From: Tuctoria greenei
Taxonomy: Eukaryota > Streptophyta > Magnoliopsida > Poales > Poaceae
Direction of reading: 5' to 3'
Assembly (NCBI GenBank): GCA_036927565.1
Contig: JAYESD010000009.1
Coordinates: forward strand, 162,710,929 to 162,774,928
Length of the DNA stretch: 64,000 bases
In this document: piece by piece, positions 32,621-42,901 of the stretch
Position numbering within the stretch: the stretch's first letter is position 1
Layout of the letters: every line of letters begins with the position of its first letter
Made by a program: the position numbers and the translations under genes
The notes under the pieces: generated by a model
Databases searched by the model: none
What the model saw: only the letters and a program-made list of their open reading frames with translations
What the model was told of the DNA's origin: nothing

Positions 32621-33330
32621 GTTTGACTCTGCAGTTTAACGCGAAAGAAATTGTCGTTAACGTATTGTTGTGTTATGTCACGGCCCTACAACCTAGGCAG
32701 ATAGATCCTAAACCCACCCAAGAGTGACCGAGCGGAGCGTGCTCATGACGAGACGCGTGATCCGGATTTGAACGAAATTTCGGCAGCATAACCCCGCTGT
32801 TCTCCACTGCACGCTCGAAAATAATGCAGCAGAGAACAAGAGGGTTACGCCACCGAAATCTCATCCAAATCCGGACCCGCGTCTCGTCACAAGCCACGCC
32901 CCCTCGGTCACTCCGAGGCTGTCCAAAAAAGGGACAATTCCGAACCTGCACGTCTCACATGCCAATGGCATGTGAGATGTGCCGATCCGAAACAGGTAAT
33001 ACATTGCTATACGTTATGTTGCTCATTTTCATTTTCAGGTCATTTAAGAGAGAGGAAAGAACTAGATAAAGAGTGAGAGGAAAGTTGGTCTCAGATGACA
33101 ATTCCACGACGGCTTTAGGGTTAGCTGCCGTAGATCAAAGATGAAACCACTTCGTCAGAGTACGCCATCCACGCGCAGGTGCTTGCCATCCTCACCGTCG
33201 TTGTTCGCCTTCGTGCCCGTCTACACGCATACTTTACCTTACCACTAAATGGGCCTTGTCGGTCCTTGTCAAGCTGGTCCGAAGCCCATTTATGTATATA
33301 TAGTACTTGAACACTCAAGCAATCAAAATT
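32621..33330. other. CACTA-3 upstream region of the transposase with a hairpin
   Basis: Apart from the inverted repeat at 32726-32917, nothing is recognised. This is probably 5' leader and promoter of the TNP2 gene. The region from 33120 to 33330 ends in TATATATAGTACTTG-like sequence. Confidence 0.45.
32726..32917. repeat. Inverted repeat, ~90-bp arms
   Basis: Arms at about 32726-32815 and 32822-32917 share, in opposite orientation, GTGACCGAG, GACGAGACGCG, CCGGATTT, GAAATTTCGG/CCGAAATCTC, TAACCC and GTTCTC blocks with an almost absent loop. It could be a foldback MITE or an element-specific hairpin. Confidence 0.7.
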
Positions 33331-33419
33331 AAGCAATTCAACGACCCTTCAAATAAACCTAAGCATAATTCAAAAAACTAAGCAATTCAAATAAACCTAA
33401 ACATAACAATTATCCATTG

Positions 33420-33690
33420 TAATTCATTAATTTATGAACTCAATTCTAACATAAGCAATTCAATTCAAATGAGAGCAATTCAAATGAGAGCAATTCAATT
33501 CAAATGAGAGCAATTCAATTCAAATGAGAGCAATTCAATAAACCTAAACATAACCATAATTCAAATGAGAGCAATTCAATAAACCTAAACATAACCATAA
33601 TTCAAGTGAGAGCAATTCAATAAACCTAAACATAACCATAATTCAAATGAGAGCAATTTACTTCAATAAACCTAAACATAACCACTATGA
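33420..33690. repeat. Tandem AATTCAAATGAGAGC / AATAAACCTAAACATAACC repeats
   Basis: Several units of about 20 bases (AATGAGAGCAATTCAATTC), then units of about 60 bases combining this with AATAAACCTAAACATAACCA. Noncoding. Confidence 0.9.
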
Positions 33691-33769
33691 TTTCTTCCAT
33701 GAGGTCACCATGTTCAAAAATGACACAACACTTGACTGAATTTCTACAAAAATGCAGGGGCAGGGCCGG

Positions 33770-34205
33770 GGCTTACCTGCTGGCGGCGGTGGCACTGGGG
33801 CGGCGGGGCCGGGGGCGAGCCGGCGGTGGGGGCGCAGGGGCCAGGGCCGGCCCGGCAGCGGCGGCGCTGGGGCGGCGGGGTCGGGGGCGGCGCAGGGGCG
33901 GCGGGGTCGGGGGGCGGCGGCGCAGGGGCGGAGGCGCGCGGAGGCGGGGTCGGGGGGCGGCGGGGGCGCAGCGGGGGTGGGGGCAGCGGGGTCGGGGCGC
34001 TGCGGGGTCGGGGGGCGGCGGCGCAGGGGCGGAGGCGCGCGGAGGCGGGGCCGCAGGGGTGGCGGGGTCGGGGGCGGCAGGGGCGCTGCGGGGGCGGGGG
34101 CGGCGGGGTCGGGGGCGGTGGGGTCGGGGGCAGCGGGTACGCGGCGGGCCGGCGGCGAGGGCGCGGCAAGGCGACGGGGGCGCGGCAGGCGGCGGCGGTG
34201 GAGGG
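33770..34205. repeat. GGGGCGGCGGGGTCGG low-complexity block
   Basis: Extremely GC-rich degenerate repeats of GGGGCGG, GGGGTCGG and CGCAGGGGCGG. Long open frames occur on both strands because stop codons are rare in such sequence. They translate to Pro/Ala/Arg or Gly/Ala/Arg repeats and are not called genes. Confidence 0.9.
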
Positions 34206-34239
34206 AATGGTGAATGAAGAGTTGGGGCCGGACGATCCC

Positions 34240-34557
34240 AATATTAGACCTAATTTGCGACGACTGTCTTAATTGCGACGGCCTGACCATAGGGCCGTCG
34301 CAATTAAAGCCTATTTGCGACGGCCTTGTACTGGCCGTCGCAAATAAGGCATTATTTACGACGGCTTCGTAAATTGCGATGGCCCTAGGGTTGGCCATCG
34401 CAAATAGGCACTTATTTGCGACGGCCAGGCCGACAGCCGTCGCAAATAAGGCCTTATTCGCGACGGCCATGTTATTTGCGACGGCCAGAGGCAGGCCGTC
34501 GCAATTTAAGCTGTTTCCGACGGCTGGCCGTCGCAAATGGTCGCGTTTCCTGTTGTG
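34240..34557. repeat. CACTA-3 right terminus and subterminal repeats
   Basis: About ten GCCGTCGCAAATAAG / CTTATTTGCGACGGC units in alternating orientation, ending in the terminal inverted repeat at 34557. Confidence 0.92.
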
Positions 34558-34560
34558 CTT

Positions 34561-35860
34561 GTGAGCCGTTAGATTCATCGAACACTACGTCACGTGCTAC
34601 TTCAACAAGGCCGGACACCTTGTTGAAGACACGATAGGCATAGGCATTCGACTCATATCCGAGCAAGAATCCTTCATCGGACTTTGAAGCAAACTTCGAG
34701 GCCCTCGGTTTCTTGTTCAGAATAAAACATTTGCAACCAAAAACTTTAAAATAAGAAACATTGGGCTTTTTACCGGTAAGGAGCTCATATGGAGTTTTCT
34801 TCAGTAGTCGATGGAGATACAGTCGATTTGTGGCATGGCAAGCGGTGTTCACTGCTTCTACCCAAAAACGATCTGATGTCTTGTATTCATCCAACATAGT
34901 TCTCGCCATTTCGATTAATGTTCTGTTCTTCCTTTCCACCACTCCATTTTGTTGAGGGGAGTAGGGTGCCGAGAATTCATGCTTTATCCCTTCTTCATCG
35001 AGAAACTCCTCAACTTGGTGGTTCTTGAATTCTGTCCCGTTGTCACTTTTGATATTCTTTATGGTTGATGAGAATTCATTTTGAGCTCTTTTCAGGAACT
35101 TATTGAGGATCCCCTGAGTTTCTGATTTATCATACAAGAAAAATACCCAGGTAAATCTTGAAAAATCATCAACAATTACTAAACCGTATTTGTTACCGCC
35201 GATGCTGATGTACGAAACTGGATCAAAGAGATCCATGTGGAGAAGTTCCAGCGGTCTTGCGGTAGTCATCACATTCTTGGCGGGGTGTGGTGCTCCGACT
35301 TGTTTTCCTGCTTGACACGCGCTGCACGACCTGTCTTTTTCAAAAACCACATCCTTAAGACCACGGATGTGACCACCTTTTAGAAGTTTCTGCAGATTTC
35401 TCATCCCAACATGGGCTAGCCGTCTATGCCACAGCCATCCCATGTTGGTCTTAGCAACCAAGCAAGTGTTGAGTTCGGCTTTATCATGGTTGAAGTCAAC
35501 TAGATAAAGCTTGCCCTTCAACATTCCCTTGAATGCAATCGAGCCATCGCTTATTCTAAAAATAGTCACACCCTCATTAGTGAATAAACAGTTGTAACCT
35601 TTGTTGCATAGTTGGGATATTGACAAAAGGTTATAATCTAGAGAATCTACATGTAAAACATTTTATAAGGTATGTTGAGAGGATATTTCAATGTTACCGC
35701 TACCAAGGACCTTTCCTTGGCTGTTGTCTCCGAAGTATATGCCTTCACCTAGATCCTTGTTGTACTCGTACTCTACAAACATACCTCTCTCTCCGGTCAT
35801 GTGATTTGTGCATCCGCTATCAAGTACCCATTTTGTTCCACCGGAGGAGTAAGCCTGCAA
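34561..35860 (-). pseudogene. Sirevirus pol, protease and integrase part
   Basis: The protease active site is seen as WVLDSGCTNHMTGE near 35835. One in-frame TAA follows HTL near 35663. The GAG-pre-integrase region shows WLWHRRLAHVGMRNLQKL and CSACQAGKQ. The integrase core has IVDDFSRFTWVFFL, IKSDNGTEFKN and PYSPQQNGVVERKNRTLIEM, so the DDE residues remain. It is cut at DESNGSQ by CACTA-3 and continues at 25926. The codons after 34558 in the open frame belong to CACTA-3. Confidence 0.88.
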
Positions 35861-35866
35861 AAAGAA

Positions 35867-38119
35867 TTATTCCTTGGTTTTAGGTACCCAAGCTTGCTTG
35901 GGTCCTCTCAGGTTAGTCACAAGAGTCCTGGGAACCCACACACAAGTTTTCAAGTTCTTGTGGCGTGGCCCTGTATATTTGGCAATTACTTTTCCATATT
36001 TGGCTTTCATAATAACATAAGAAGCGTTAAATGTATGAAACAATATTTGTGGTTCAGATTCATGGGATTTTTCCTTAACAAAGACAATTCTATTTTTAGC
36101 ATGATTAGAAGTAGACATGTGTTTGCTCTTATCAAAACCAAGGCCATCTTTGACATTAGGAGGTCTAGTGACCATATATGCACTGCGTGCATATTTGATC
36201 TTCTCCTTATCAAAGATTCCGCTTGGAGGGGCATGCATATTATGAGAAGTTGAAGTATTAGAAATAATATTCTTCTTACTAGAACAAGTGCAAGTTCCGA
36301 TTGTTGTCGAACTTATATCGTTGGAGGAAGAGCTCTTGGAGGAAGAGGAGTCACTTTGCTTGAGCGACTCGACTTGCACCTCAAGGATCTTGTTAGCTTT
36401 TGACAAGTTAGCAAGTTCTTTCTCGATTGCAATATGCGAGTCTTCTAGCTTTGAGTAAGTTTCCTTACTCAAGGCTAGCTCAGCTTCAAGCGACTCGTTC
36501 TTCTCTCTTTCAAGATCGAGAAGCTTTTCAACTTCTTGATATCTCTTCCTTTCACGGATGCGCATATCTTCTTGTCGGTCAAGAAGTTCTTCATTTTCAA
36601 AGATTTTGTTCGACAACATTTCCATTTTCTTTAGAGCAATTTTACTTAGTCCTCTAAACATTTCTTCATTATCACTAGATCTGTCAAAGTCATCAATAGA
36701 GGAATTTAGCGTAGGAGGAGTGAGCCGTACTTTTTTCTTGCCTTCCTTAGCCATAAGGCAAGTGTGGTTGTTCATGTCCCATCCTCCCATGTTTGGAAAG
36801 AGTGTGACCTTCATAGTAGGTTTCTTGATTGCGATAGTGGCCATTTCTTCTTCTTCATCAGAGGAGGACTCGTCGTTTGAGTCTCACTCCTTGCCAATGT
36901 GAGCTTGATGGGTTTGTCTTCTTTTTCTGAAATTTTTCTTTTCTTGAGATCTTGTTTCCTTCTTCTTTTGTTTTCTTCATAAGGGCAGTCCACCATGAAG
37001 TGACCATACTCTCCGCAGTTGTAGCAAGTGCGTCGAGCCTTGGATTTTCCTTTATCCTTGCTTTTGCCTTCATTTGAGTTGTTGTCGTGTCTTCTTTTCA
37101 TCATTCGCTTGAACTTCTTGATAAAGAGTACCATTTCTTCATCATCAAGATCGGTGCTCTCGTCACTTGATCTTCACGAGCATCTTTGAGTTTGGGTCGG
37201 CATGTTTCTTTGAGAGCAACCTCCTTCTTTTTGGAGGATGTGAGTTCGGCCAAGTCTTTGACGTATTGTGCCTCTTTCTCCATCATTTCATGGTTTATGA
37301 TCTTTCACAACAACTCATCGGGAGTCATTTTGTGAAACCCGGGGCTTTCTCTAATCATTGAGCAGAGTGTGACATTTCTTGGCATGAAGGCTCTAATCAT
37401 TCTCTTGACTACCTCGTGATCTTTCCATTTCTTACTTCCATAGCACGTATTTTGTTGATGAGTGCCTTCATCCGGTTGTACATGTCTTGAGGTGATTCGC
37501 CTTCTTCAATAGCGAGTCTCCCCAACTCTCCTTCAAGCATTTCGATTTTTGCTTCACGAACCGATCTATTTCCTTCGTGAGCTGTCTTGAGTGTATCCCA
37601 GATTTCCATTGCACTTTCTAAGCCATCAATCTTGGTGAATTCCTCTCTGCATAGTGATGATGTGATCACGGCGACGGCTTGTGCATTTCTATGAATCTCT
37701 TGTTCTTGTTCTGGGGTGAGTTCTTCATCCGTGTCCGGGATGTCTATGTTAGTGCAAATGATGTGCCATAGACTAGGATTTAGGGATATTAGATGCATCT
37801 TCATGTTGTACTTCCACATTGTATAGTCGCTTCCGTCAAACTGTGGAGGTTTTCCCATAGGAATGGAAATATAGTGGTTGTTTGAATTGAGACGGTTGTA
37901 GTTGTAAGGCTGTCGGGAGTAGTCGTGATGACCACTCCCCGTCGTCTTGTCTTCTTCTTTTCCCTTTTGTCCTAGCAGTTTCTTTCTCAAAAGTGCCTTC
38001 AATTGTCGCACTTCTTCATCATCGTGTGGGCTCTCTTTCAGCACATCAAAAGTTCTAGTTTCTTGTTCCTCCTCATTAATGTTCATCTTCGAGATATCGT
38101 TGTTCTTCTCAGAGGCCAT
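35867..38119 (-). pseudogene. Sirevirus gag, frameshifted
   Basis: ATG at 38119 (MASEKNNDISKMN). The capsid-type domain includes MGKPPQFDGSDYTMWKYNMK and EIWDTLKTAHEGN. A frameshift near 37425 moves to a frame reading WKDHEVVKRMIRAFMPRN, then a TGA after DELL. The zinc knuckle CYNCGEYGHFMVDCP lies near 37030-36985. The long C-terminal part (36844-35867) has a coiled coil (EVEKLLDLEREKNESLEAEL), typical of Sirevirus gag. At least two frameshifts and one stop disable it. Confidence 0.85.
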
Positions 38120-38155
38120 TGATCGAGATGTGAGTCTCGTTGGTGGAGAACCTTG

Positions 38156-38166
38156 CTCTGATACCA
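38156..38166 (-). promoter_or_regulatory. Sirevirus primer binding site (initiator tRNA-Met)
   Basis: On minus, TGGTATCAGAG follows the 5' LTR after two bases. It is complementary to the 3' end of initiator tRNA-Met. Confidence 0.92.
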
Positions 38167-38168
38167 AT

Positions 38169-39609
38169 TGAATGTGGCCTAGAGGGGGGGGGGGTGAATA
38201 GGCCTTTTGAATTCCTGCACACTTAATAGAATTGTCAAACCTTGGTTGGTCGGACTAGTCCGGTCGTGTGGGCGGACTTGTCCGGTGTGCTAAAAAATGT
38301 GTGTTGATCAAGTGTTGATTGGGAATCTAAGTTTCTTTAGCAGCGGAAAATGAGAACAACTGATATTTTTATTTTAGATTAATATAAGAATGCAGGTAAA
38401 ACTTATAATTGACTTGGGTTGATGTTTTAGCACTTAAGTGATCTAGTGAATAAAATTTAAATGAAATGAGGCGCAAGACACACGAATTTTTCCCGAGGTT
38501 CGATCTCACCACGAGATCTACATCCTCGTTGAGGAAGCTCACACAGAGCCGGGTCTCCAACCCTTTCCCTCTTCAAGTCACCACGAAGGCCGACTTGATT
38601 CCACTATTACGGGTAATTACCAGGTTTGTGGGGCAACCTCACACGTTGAGGGCTCCCACGAGAATTACAACGAAAGAAGTGATCAAATACACTCAAAAGT
38701 ATTACAATGCAGAGTATGAGTGTAGAAATATCAAACCCCAAGAGCTTGCAATGAAATAACGATGATCTCCCGATCCCGAATCCAAGTGTTCAATTGATTT
38801 CACTCTTTTTGCACTTTAGATGTGTGGGGAGATGTGTTTTGGGCTCTTGGGACGAAGTGGCGGCGCTAGGGTTTGTTGTTTGATCAGTATTCGACGTGTG
38901 TGTTAATAGGAAAGCTGTGGACTCTCTATTTATAGGGTTTCCAAAAGGTAGCCGTTGAAAAACCCTAACACCGGACTAGTCCGGTGCAAGTCCGGACTTG
39001 TCCGGTCACTGTGCATTTTGATGTCCAGAAAGTCTGCCGGACTAGTCCGATCCAAGCTCGGACTAGTCCAGTGCTGTGTGAAGGTGACTCCAGAAAGTTC
39101 ATCGGACTAGTCCGCAGACTAGTCCGATCTCCACGAATGGGAGATTCCAGAAAGTTCAACGGACTAGTCCGGTCCATGATCGGACTAGTCCGGTCCCTCA
39201 ATATGAGAGACTCCAGAAACATCAACGGACTAGTCCGGTGGATGCATGGACTAGTCCGGTCTCCCTATAAGTTGGATTCCAGAAAGATGGACGGATTAGT
39301 CCGATCCATGATCGGACTAGTCCGGTGCTTTGTGAAAGTTAGGTTAATTTTAATCCCTTACCCTCGTGCAAAGTTGTGAGCTCTTGGAGTGTGTCTTTCA
39401 TACACTCCCTATACATTCAAAATCTAATTTAGTCTTCCAAGCTTCATCAAAGTATCTCTCTTTGAACACCACTTCATTTTTCACCTTTTTGTGTGCACCG
39501 AGCTGTTTCACTTGTTTGTCCTGCAATCATCTCAGTGGATTCATTAGGATCTCATATGTTTGCCATCAATTAGCCAAAACCCACAAGGGATATCCTAGAA
39601 GCACTTACA
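38169..39609 (-). repeat. Sirevirus 5' LTR (1441 bp)
   Basis: The upstream LTR in element orientation. TATA box on minus (TATAAATAG) at 38926-38934. The palindrome array at 38970-39335 is immediately upstream of it, where an enhancer would lie. Confidence 0.92.
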
Positions 39610-39614
39610 ATTGC

Positions 39615-41310
39615 AACATCCAAAACCGGAGCTTCAACCTCCGGAGTTGGTGCCGCTGGTACATCTTCATTCCCGTGGTTCGACGCTACCACGGGAGCAT
39701 CAAGAGATGAGTCGAGGTCAAGAACCACGAAAGCTAGCGCCAGAGCTGCCGCGACCTCAGCCACCACCTGGTGCTAGAATTGGAGTCGGAGCCTCCGCCT
39801 GCACAACATCAACTTCTGTCACAAGAACTGGAGCTTCAGCCCCTTTTTTGGGTACCCTGTGGATGAAGGACAAAGAAACTCAAAATATGATTACAACAAA
39901 AACAATCAACTGAGGTAAAAAACCAAATTTACCTTGGAAGGCTTCATCTCCATCTAGCGCAGAACCTCTTCACCAGACGCTCAAAGCCCGACCCACTCGC
40001 AACTGGGGTAGTAGCTCCGGAAGGCCCTCTAGAGATTGCTGCTGCTGTGAGCGACGTCTCACTGGGGGCCCCCCTCGACTTGGAAGGACCCTCGAACCTA
40101 GAGCCCTTAGCTGGCCCTGGTGCCGGAGTCACACGGCTGGAGCTGGTGTCCCGGGAGGGCACCGATGCTGGAGTAGGTGTCGCCGATGAAGACCTCCCCC
40201 GCCGGGGAGAAGGAGTTTGCGGAAGGAGCAGGTCTGACGGACCTCCCGTCAGAGTGCTTAAACTTCATCTTTCGGCTGGAGGGCTCAACCAACTCTTTCC
40301 CTTGCCAATGACTTCAGCTCTCTATCTCGGAGCGGAAGCAGGACCACCCTCGGAAGCTCCGGGGATCACCAATCTGGTGGTCGAACGCCTATCTACCTCG
40401 CCGAGATCGTCCAGCACCGGCATCTTCCTCCGGAGCTCCCTGCTAAACTCTGCCTCCACATTTAAAGGGAGGAAAGCCGCTGGCCGAGATAAGTTGTCAC
40501 CCTCGACATCAATGCCATGCTAGAACTTCCTGAGGTGAAGCTCCAAAGCAGTGCCTTCCAAATTGGACTTTAGGCCAATTTCAATCTGGTCATCATCCGT
40601 CACGCTGTTGAGGGCCCAGGCGAGCTGCTCCCTCTTCTTCAGCAGAGCCCACCTGTTGACCAGGAAGTTGTAGAAGACCGTTTGGGGGGTCACCCTGCCT
40701 TCCACACATTGGCGGATCCTGGTCAAGACATTGCTGAAGGCCTCCGATAGCACCGGATCTACACTCCATGCGTCCGTATCAACATTGGGAAGACCCTCAG
40801 GCAGCTCCAGCTTCTCGTGCACCTCTGCCGTGGCGACATTCCAATCCTTCTTCCAGTCATCCCACTTGTCGGAAGGAAATAACCTCAAGTACTTGTGAGG
40901 GCATTTCTTGCGCTTCACAAAATAGTAAAAGCCAAGATACTCGTCACTCTTGTCGGTAGTGTGGATGGTGAAGAAGGTATGGAAAAGCTCGATGCAGGGG
41001 GAATACCCACCCACATCTCGCAGAAGTGGACAAATGTGGACACGAGAAGAATGGAGTGAGGGCCAAGGTGGTACAACTGCAGACCATAGAAGTCTAACAT
41101 CATCAAGAGAAAAGTTGAGAAAGGTGGGATCAGTCCCACCATGGCGTACGCAGAAAAGTACACCATGTCACCGGCGCGCTTCTTCTTGAACGGAAGCTTG
41201 CCGGTGTGGACCAGGTGGTTGAAGGAGTCACTGGACCACCCCATGTAGGTCCGGACCTTCTTCAAATCATCGTCGGTCGTGAGACGGCTCTTGTAGAGAC
41301 CCAACTCCAT
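39615..41310 (-). pseudogene. Gypsy-1 antisense ORF, N-terminal half
   Basis: ATG at 41310 (MELGLYKSRLTTDDDLKK). The N-terminal domain reads YFSAYAMVGLIPPFSTFLLM and LYHLGPHSILLVSTFVHFCE, the pattern of the putative gypsy-type transposon domain of plants. A frameshift at a G run near 41005 leads to the frame GGYSPCIELFHTFFTIH and later FPSDKWDDWKKDWNVA. A stop lies at 40520-40522, and frame changes near 40320 and 39980 follow. An intron with consensus borders (AAG/GTAAAT and CACAG/GG) is visible at 39932-39858. The frame then enters the Pro/Glu/Val repeat interrupted by the Sirevirus at 39615. Confidence 0.75.
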
Positions 41311-41821
41311 TGCAGCACGGCGCGGCGATAGAGGAAAAGCAAGCGAAAGTTTGAGGATTCGAGCGCAAGTTCAAAAGATGGCATAAGGAATCCCCAAACG
41401 GTGCACGCTTTCCATCTTAAGTAAGCCCCCGCAACGCTTGTATGGAAACTGCAGAAGGTCTAAGGATACATTTCAAAAACTCCGCCACGCAGACGATCAA
41501 GTCGAGGTCCTCACCCCAGGTGAACAGTTGTCATCATGAGAGGCGGGAAACCCGAGGGCAGCGGCCTGACAGGGCGCGCAGAACCAATATGGTTTTCGTA
41601 TTGGGAAGAGGTGACCTTCAATTGCGTGAGATCCACACGCGTTGATCTCACCTGCCGCATCTTGGAGATGCCACGCGGCGATGGTTTAACTGCGAACCAC
41701 CACCTCATCGTCACATTCAAAAACCCTTGAAGACACGGTGCAAAAATCGAAAGATGGACCCACCTCCGGCAGAATGACTCAACCCAAAAGGTCTCTTCCA
41801 GAGGTGGGCCCAGGGGGCCAC
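41311..41821 (+). other. Gypsy-1 3' noncoding region and polypurine tract
   Basis: Upstream promoter side of the antisense ORF. It ends with AGAGGTGGGCCCAGGGGGCC directly before the 3' LTR, the likely polypurine tract. It also holds a short inverted pair (GTGAGATCCACACGCGTTGA at 41626 and GTTGATCTCACC nearby). Confidence 0.6.
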
Positions 41822-42709
41822 TGTCGGTACCCTGCGTACCGGATACCCCTTGGAACTGCGAAGAATGCAAAGGAACTCCACCTATCTGAGTTGAAGACCC
41901 CCGAAGGCCCCACGTGTCACACGGAACCGGACCTCCCTCCCTTCTATGGTTAATCCTAGTGCCGCCACGTGTATCATAAAACCGGAGCTACATTCCATAC
42001 ATGGGAAAGCTCCAGACTAGATACCTGTGTGGCACCCCCAGACCTAACCCTCGACAGAGGGAAGCTCCGGTACCAACACGTGTACAACAGCACCGAACCT
42101 ACTCGTCTATGATGGTAAGCTCCGGAGCTGCCACGCATCCAACCGACAAACCTTCAACCTCAACAGGCAGATTTGTGGACCTCCAACGGCTCGGACCTTC
42201 AAAGAACTTTAAGAACTTCAAGACCTGATTATGTTTCATTAATTCTATTTTAATGACACATGATCAGAGGACCATTAATACCAGTAATGCCACTATCAAG
42301 GCGCGTTACCATGCTGTTAAGGGTAATTAAGCATTAATTGTGTATTAACCATCAGTAACCGCCAGGGCTGCTTGTCGGGTCAGGATAACAATGTAATGAC
42401 CAGTCCTTGTACTATAAAAGGACTGGCCGAATGATACACAGGGACACACTTCCAGACACACTTCCAGACAATCTGGTCTTGGACACTTCCAAACACTCTA
42501 GTCTTGGACACACAAGCGCTCAGACGCTCAATACACCAACAACACACACCTGTGGAGTAGGGTATTACGCTCAGGCGGCCCGAACCACGTAAATCCCCAT
42601 GTTAAATCGCCATCTTGTTTTGAATCTCTGCGCGCCCACAACCGAACTAAGAAACTCCACGGTCTACTAACAGTAGTGCTGGGAGAATTGCCGGAATCAC
42701 CCTCTGACA
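41822..42709 (+). repeat. Gypsy-1 3' LTR (888 bp)
   Basis: Starts TGTCGGTACC and ends CTCTGACA; TATA box at 42413-42420. It is longer than the 5' LTR partly because of an extra TGGACACTTCCAAACACTCT-type duplication near 42480-42505. Confidence 0.92.
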
Positions 42710-42714
42710 GTCTG

Positions 42715-42898
42715 TTATGACACAAAGAAAAGATACACTCTTCTTTTGAGCGTGTCTCGCACCTAGTTTGATCGGCGACGCGCCTTGAAGCGCGTCTCTG
42801 ATGCAACCATAATGCAAGACGCGAAGACGGAGACACACAGTTTGTTCGTCTCCCTTCTTCGTTCGGGCCCGTGTCGTATGAGCCTTTCCTACGTAGTG
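42715..42898. repeat. CACTA-2 right terminus
   Basis: Resumes after the GTCTG duplication with GAGCGTGTCTCGC, GGCGACGCGCC, GCGCGTCTCTG and AAGACGCGAAG motifs and ends CCTTTCCTACGTAGTG. Confidence 0.85.
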
Positions 42899-42901
42899 AT
42901 G

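Larger units (their letters stand above)
25930..34557 (-). mobile_element. CACTA-3: 8.6-kb En/Spm-like transposon with both transposase genes
   Basis: Left end CACTACAGGAATCCGACC, right end (reversed) CACAACAGGAAACGCGACC; the right CACTA core is changed to CACAA. Target duplication CTT at 25927-25929 and 34558-34560. Both ends carry GCCGTCGCAAATAAG subterminal repeats. Two genes on minus: a TNP2-type transposase (32620-29106) and a second Transposase_24-like gene (29015-26234). It sits in the Sirevirus pol gene. Confidence 0.93.
19897..39609 (-). mobile_element. Sirevirus (Ty1/copia) retrotransposon
   Basis: LTRs at 19897-21336 and 38169-39609 begin TGAATGTGG, end CTTACA and are flanked by ATTGC (19892-19896 and 39610-39614). 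On minus the order is LTR, initiator-Met primer site, gag, protease, integrase, RT, RNase H, a further ORF, polypurine motifs, LTR. The long gag, extra ORF, palindromes and repeated polypurine tracts identify the Sirevirus genus. LTRs differ by about 2-3% by eye. The element itself is about 11.1 kb without CACTA-3. It inserted into the antisense ORF of Gypsy-1. Confidence 0.92.
10329..42709 (+). mobile_element. Gypsy-1: Tat/RIRE2-like Ty3/gypsy retrotransposon with antisense ORF
   Basis: LTRs at 10329-11192 and 41822-42709 are flanked by GTCTG (10324-10328 and 42710-42714). Gag-protease-RT-RNaseH-integrase is read on plus, followed by a long noncoding part and an antisense ORF on minus, a layout known from the Tat lineage. 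The LTRs differ at roughly 7-10% of sites by eye, and coding regions hold many stops, so it is old. Without the nested Sirevirus it is about 12.7 kb. It inserted into CACTA-2. Confidence 0.9.
4504..42898. mobile_element. CACTA-2: transposase-less CACTA carrying host gene fragments
   Basis: Termini are CACTACGTAAGAAA at 4504 and, reversed, CACTACGTAGGAAAGG ending at 42898. They are flanked by an ATG target duplication (4501-4503 and 42899-42901). Without nested Gypsy-1 the element is about 6.0 kb. It has subterminal repeats built on GAGACGCG/CGCGTCTC. No TNP2 or TNPA domain is visible, so it is non-autonomous. Its cargo is two copies of an unknown ORF, a SUMO E2 pseudogene and an Argonaute fragment. 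It inserted into the transposase gene of CACTA-1. Confidence 0.9.

Noticed and set aside
33687..34272. Long open frames on both strands encoding Gly/Ala/Arg or Pro/Ala/Arg proteins
   Set aside because: They come from GGGGCGGCGGGGTCGG repeats with few stop codons; no conserved domain, and all frames are open at once.
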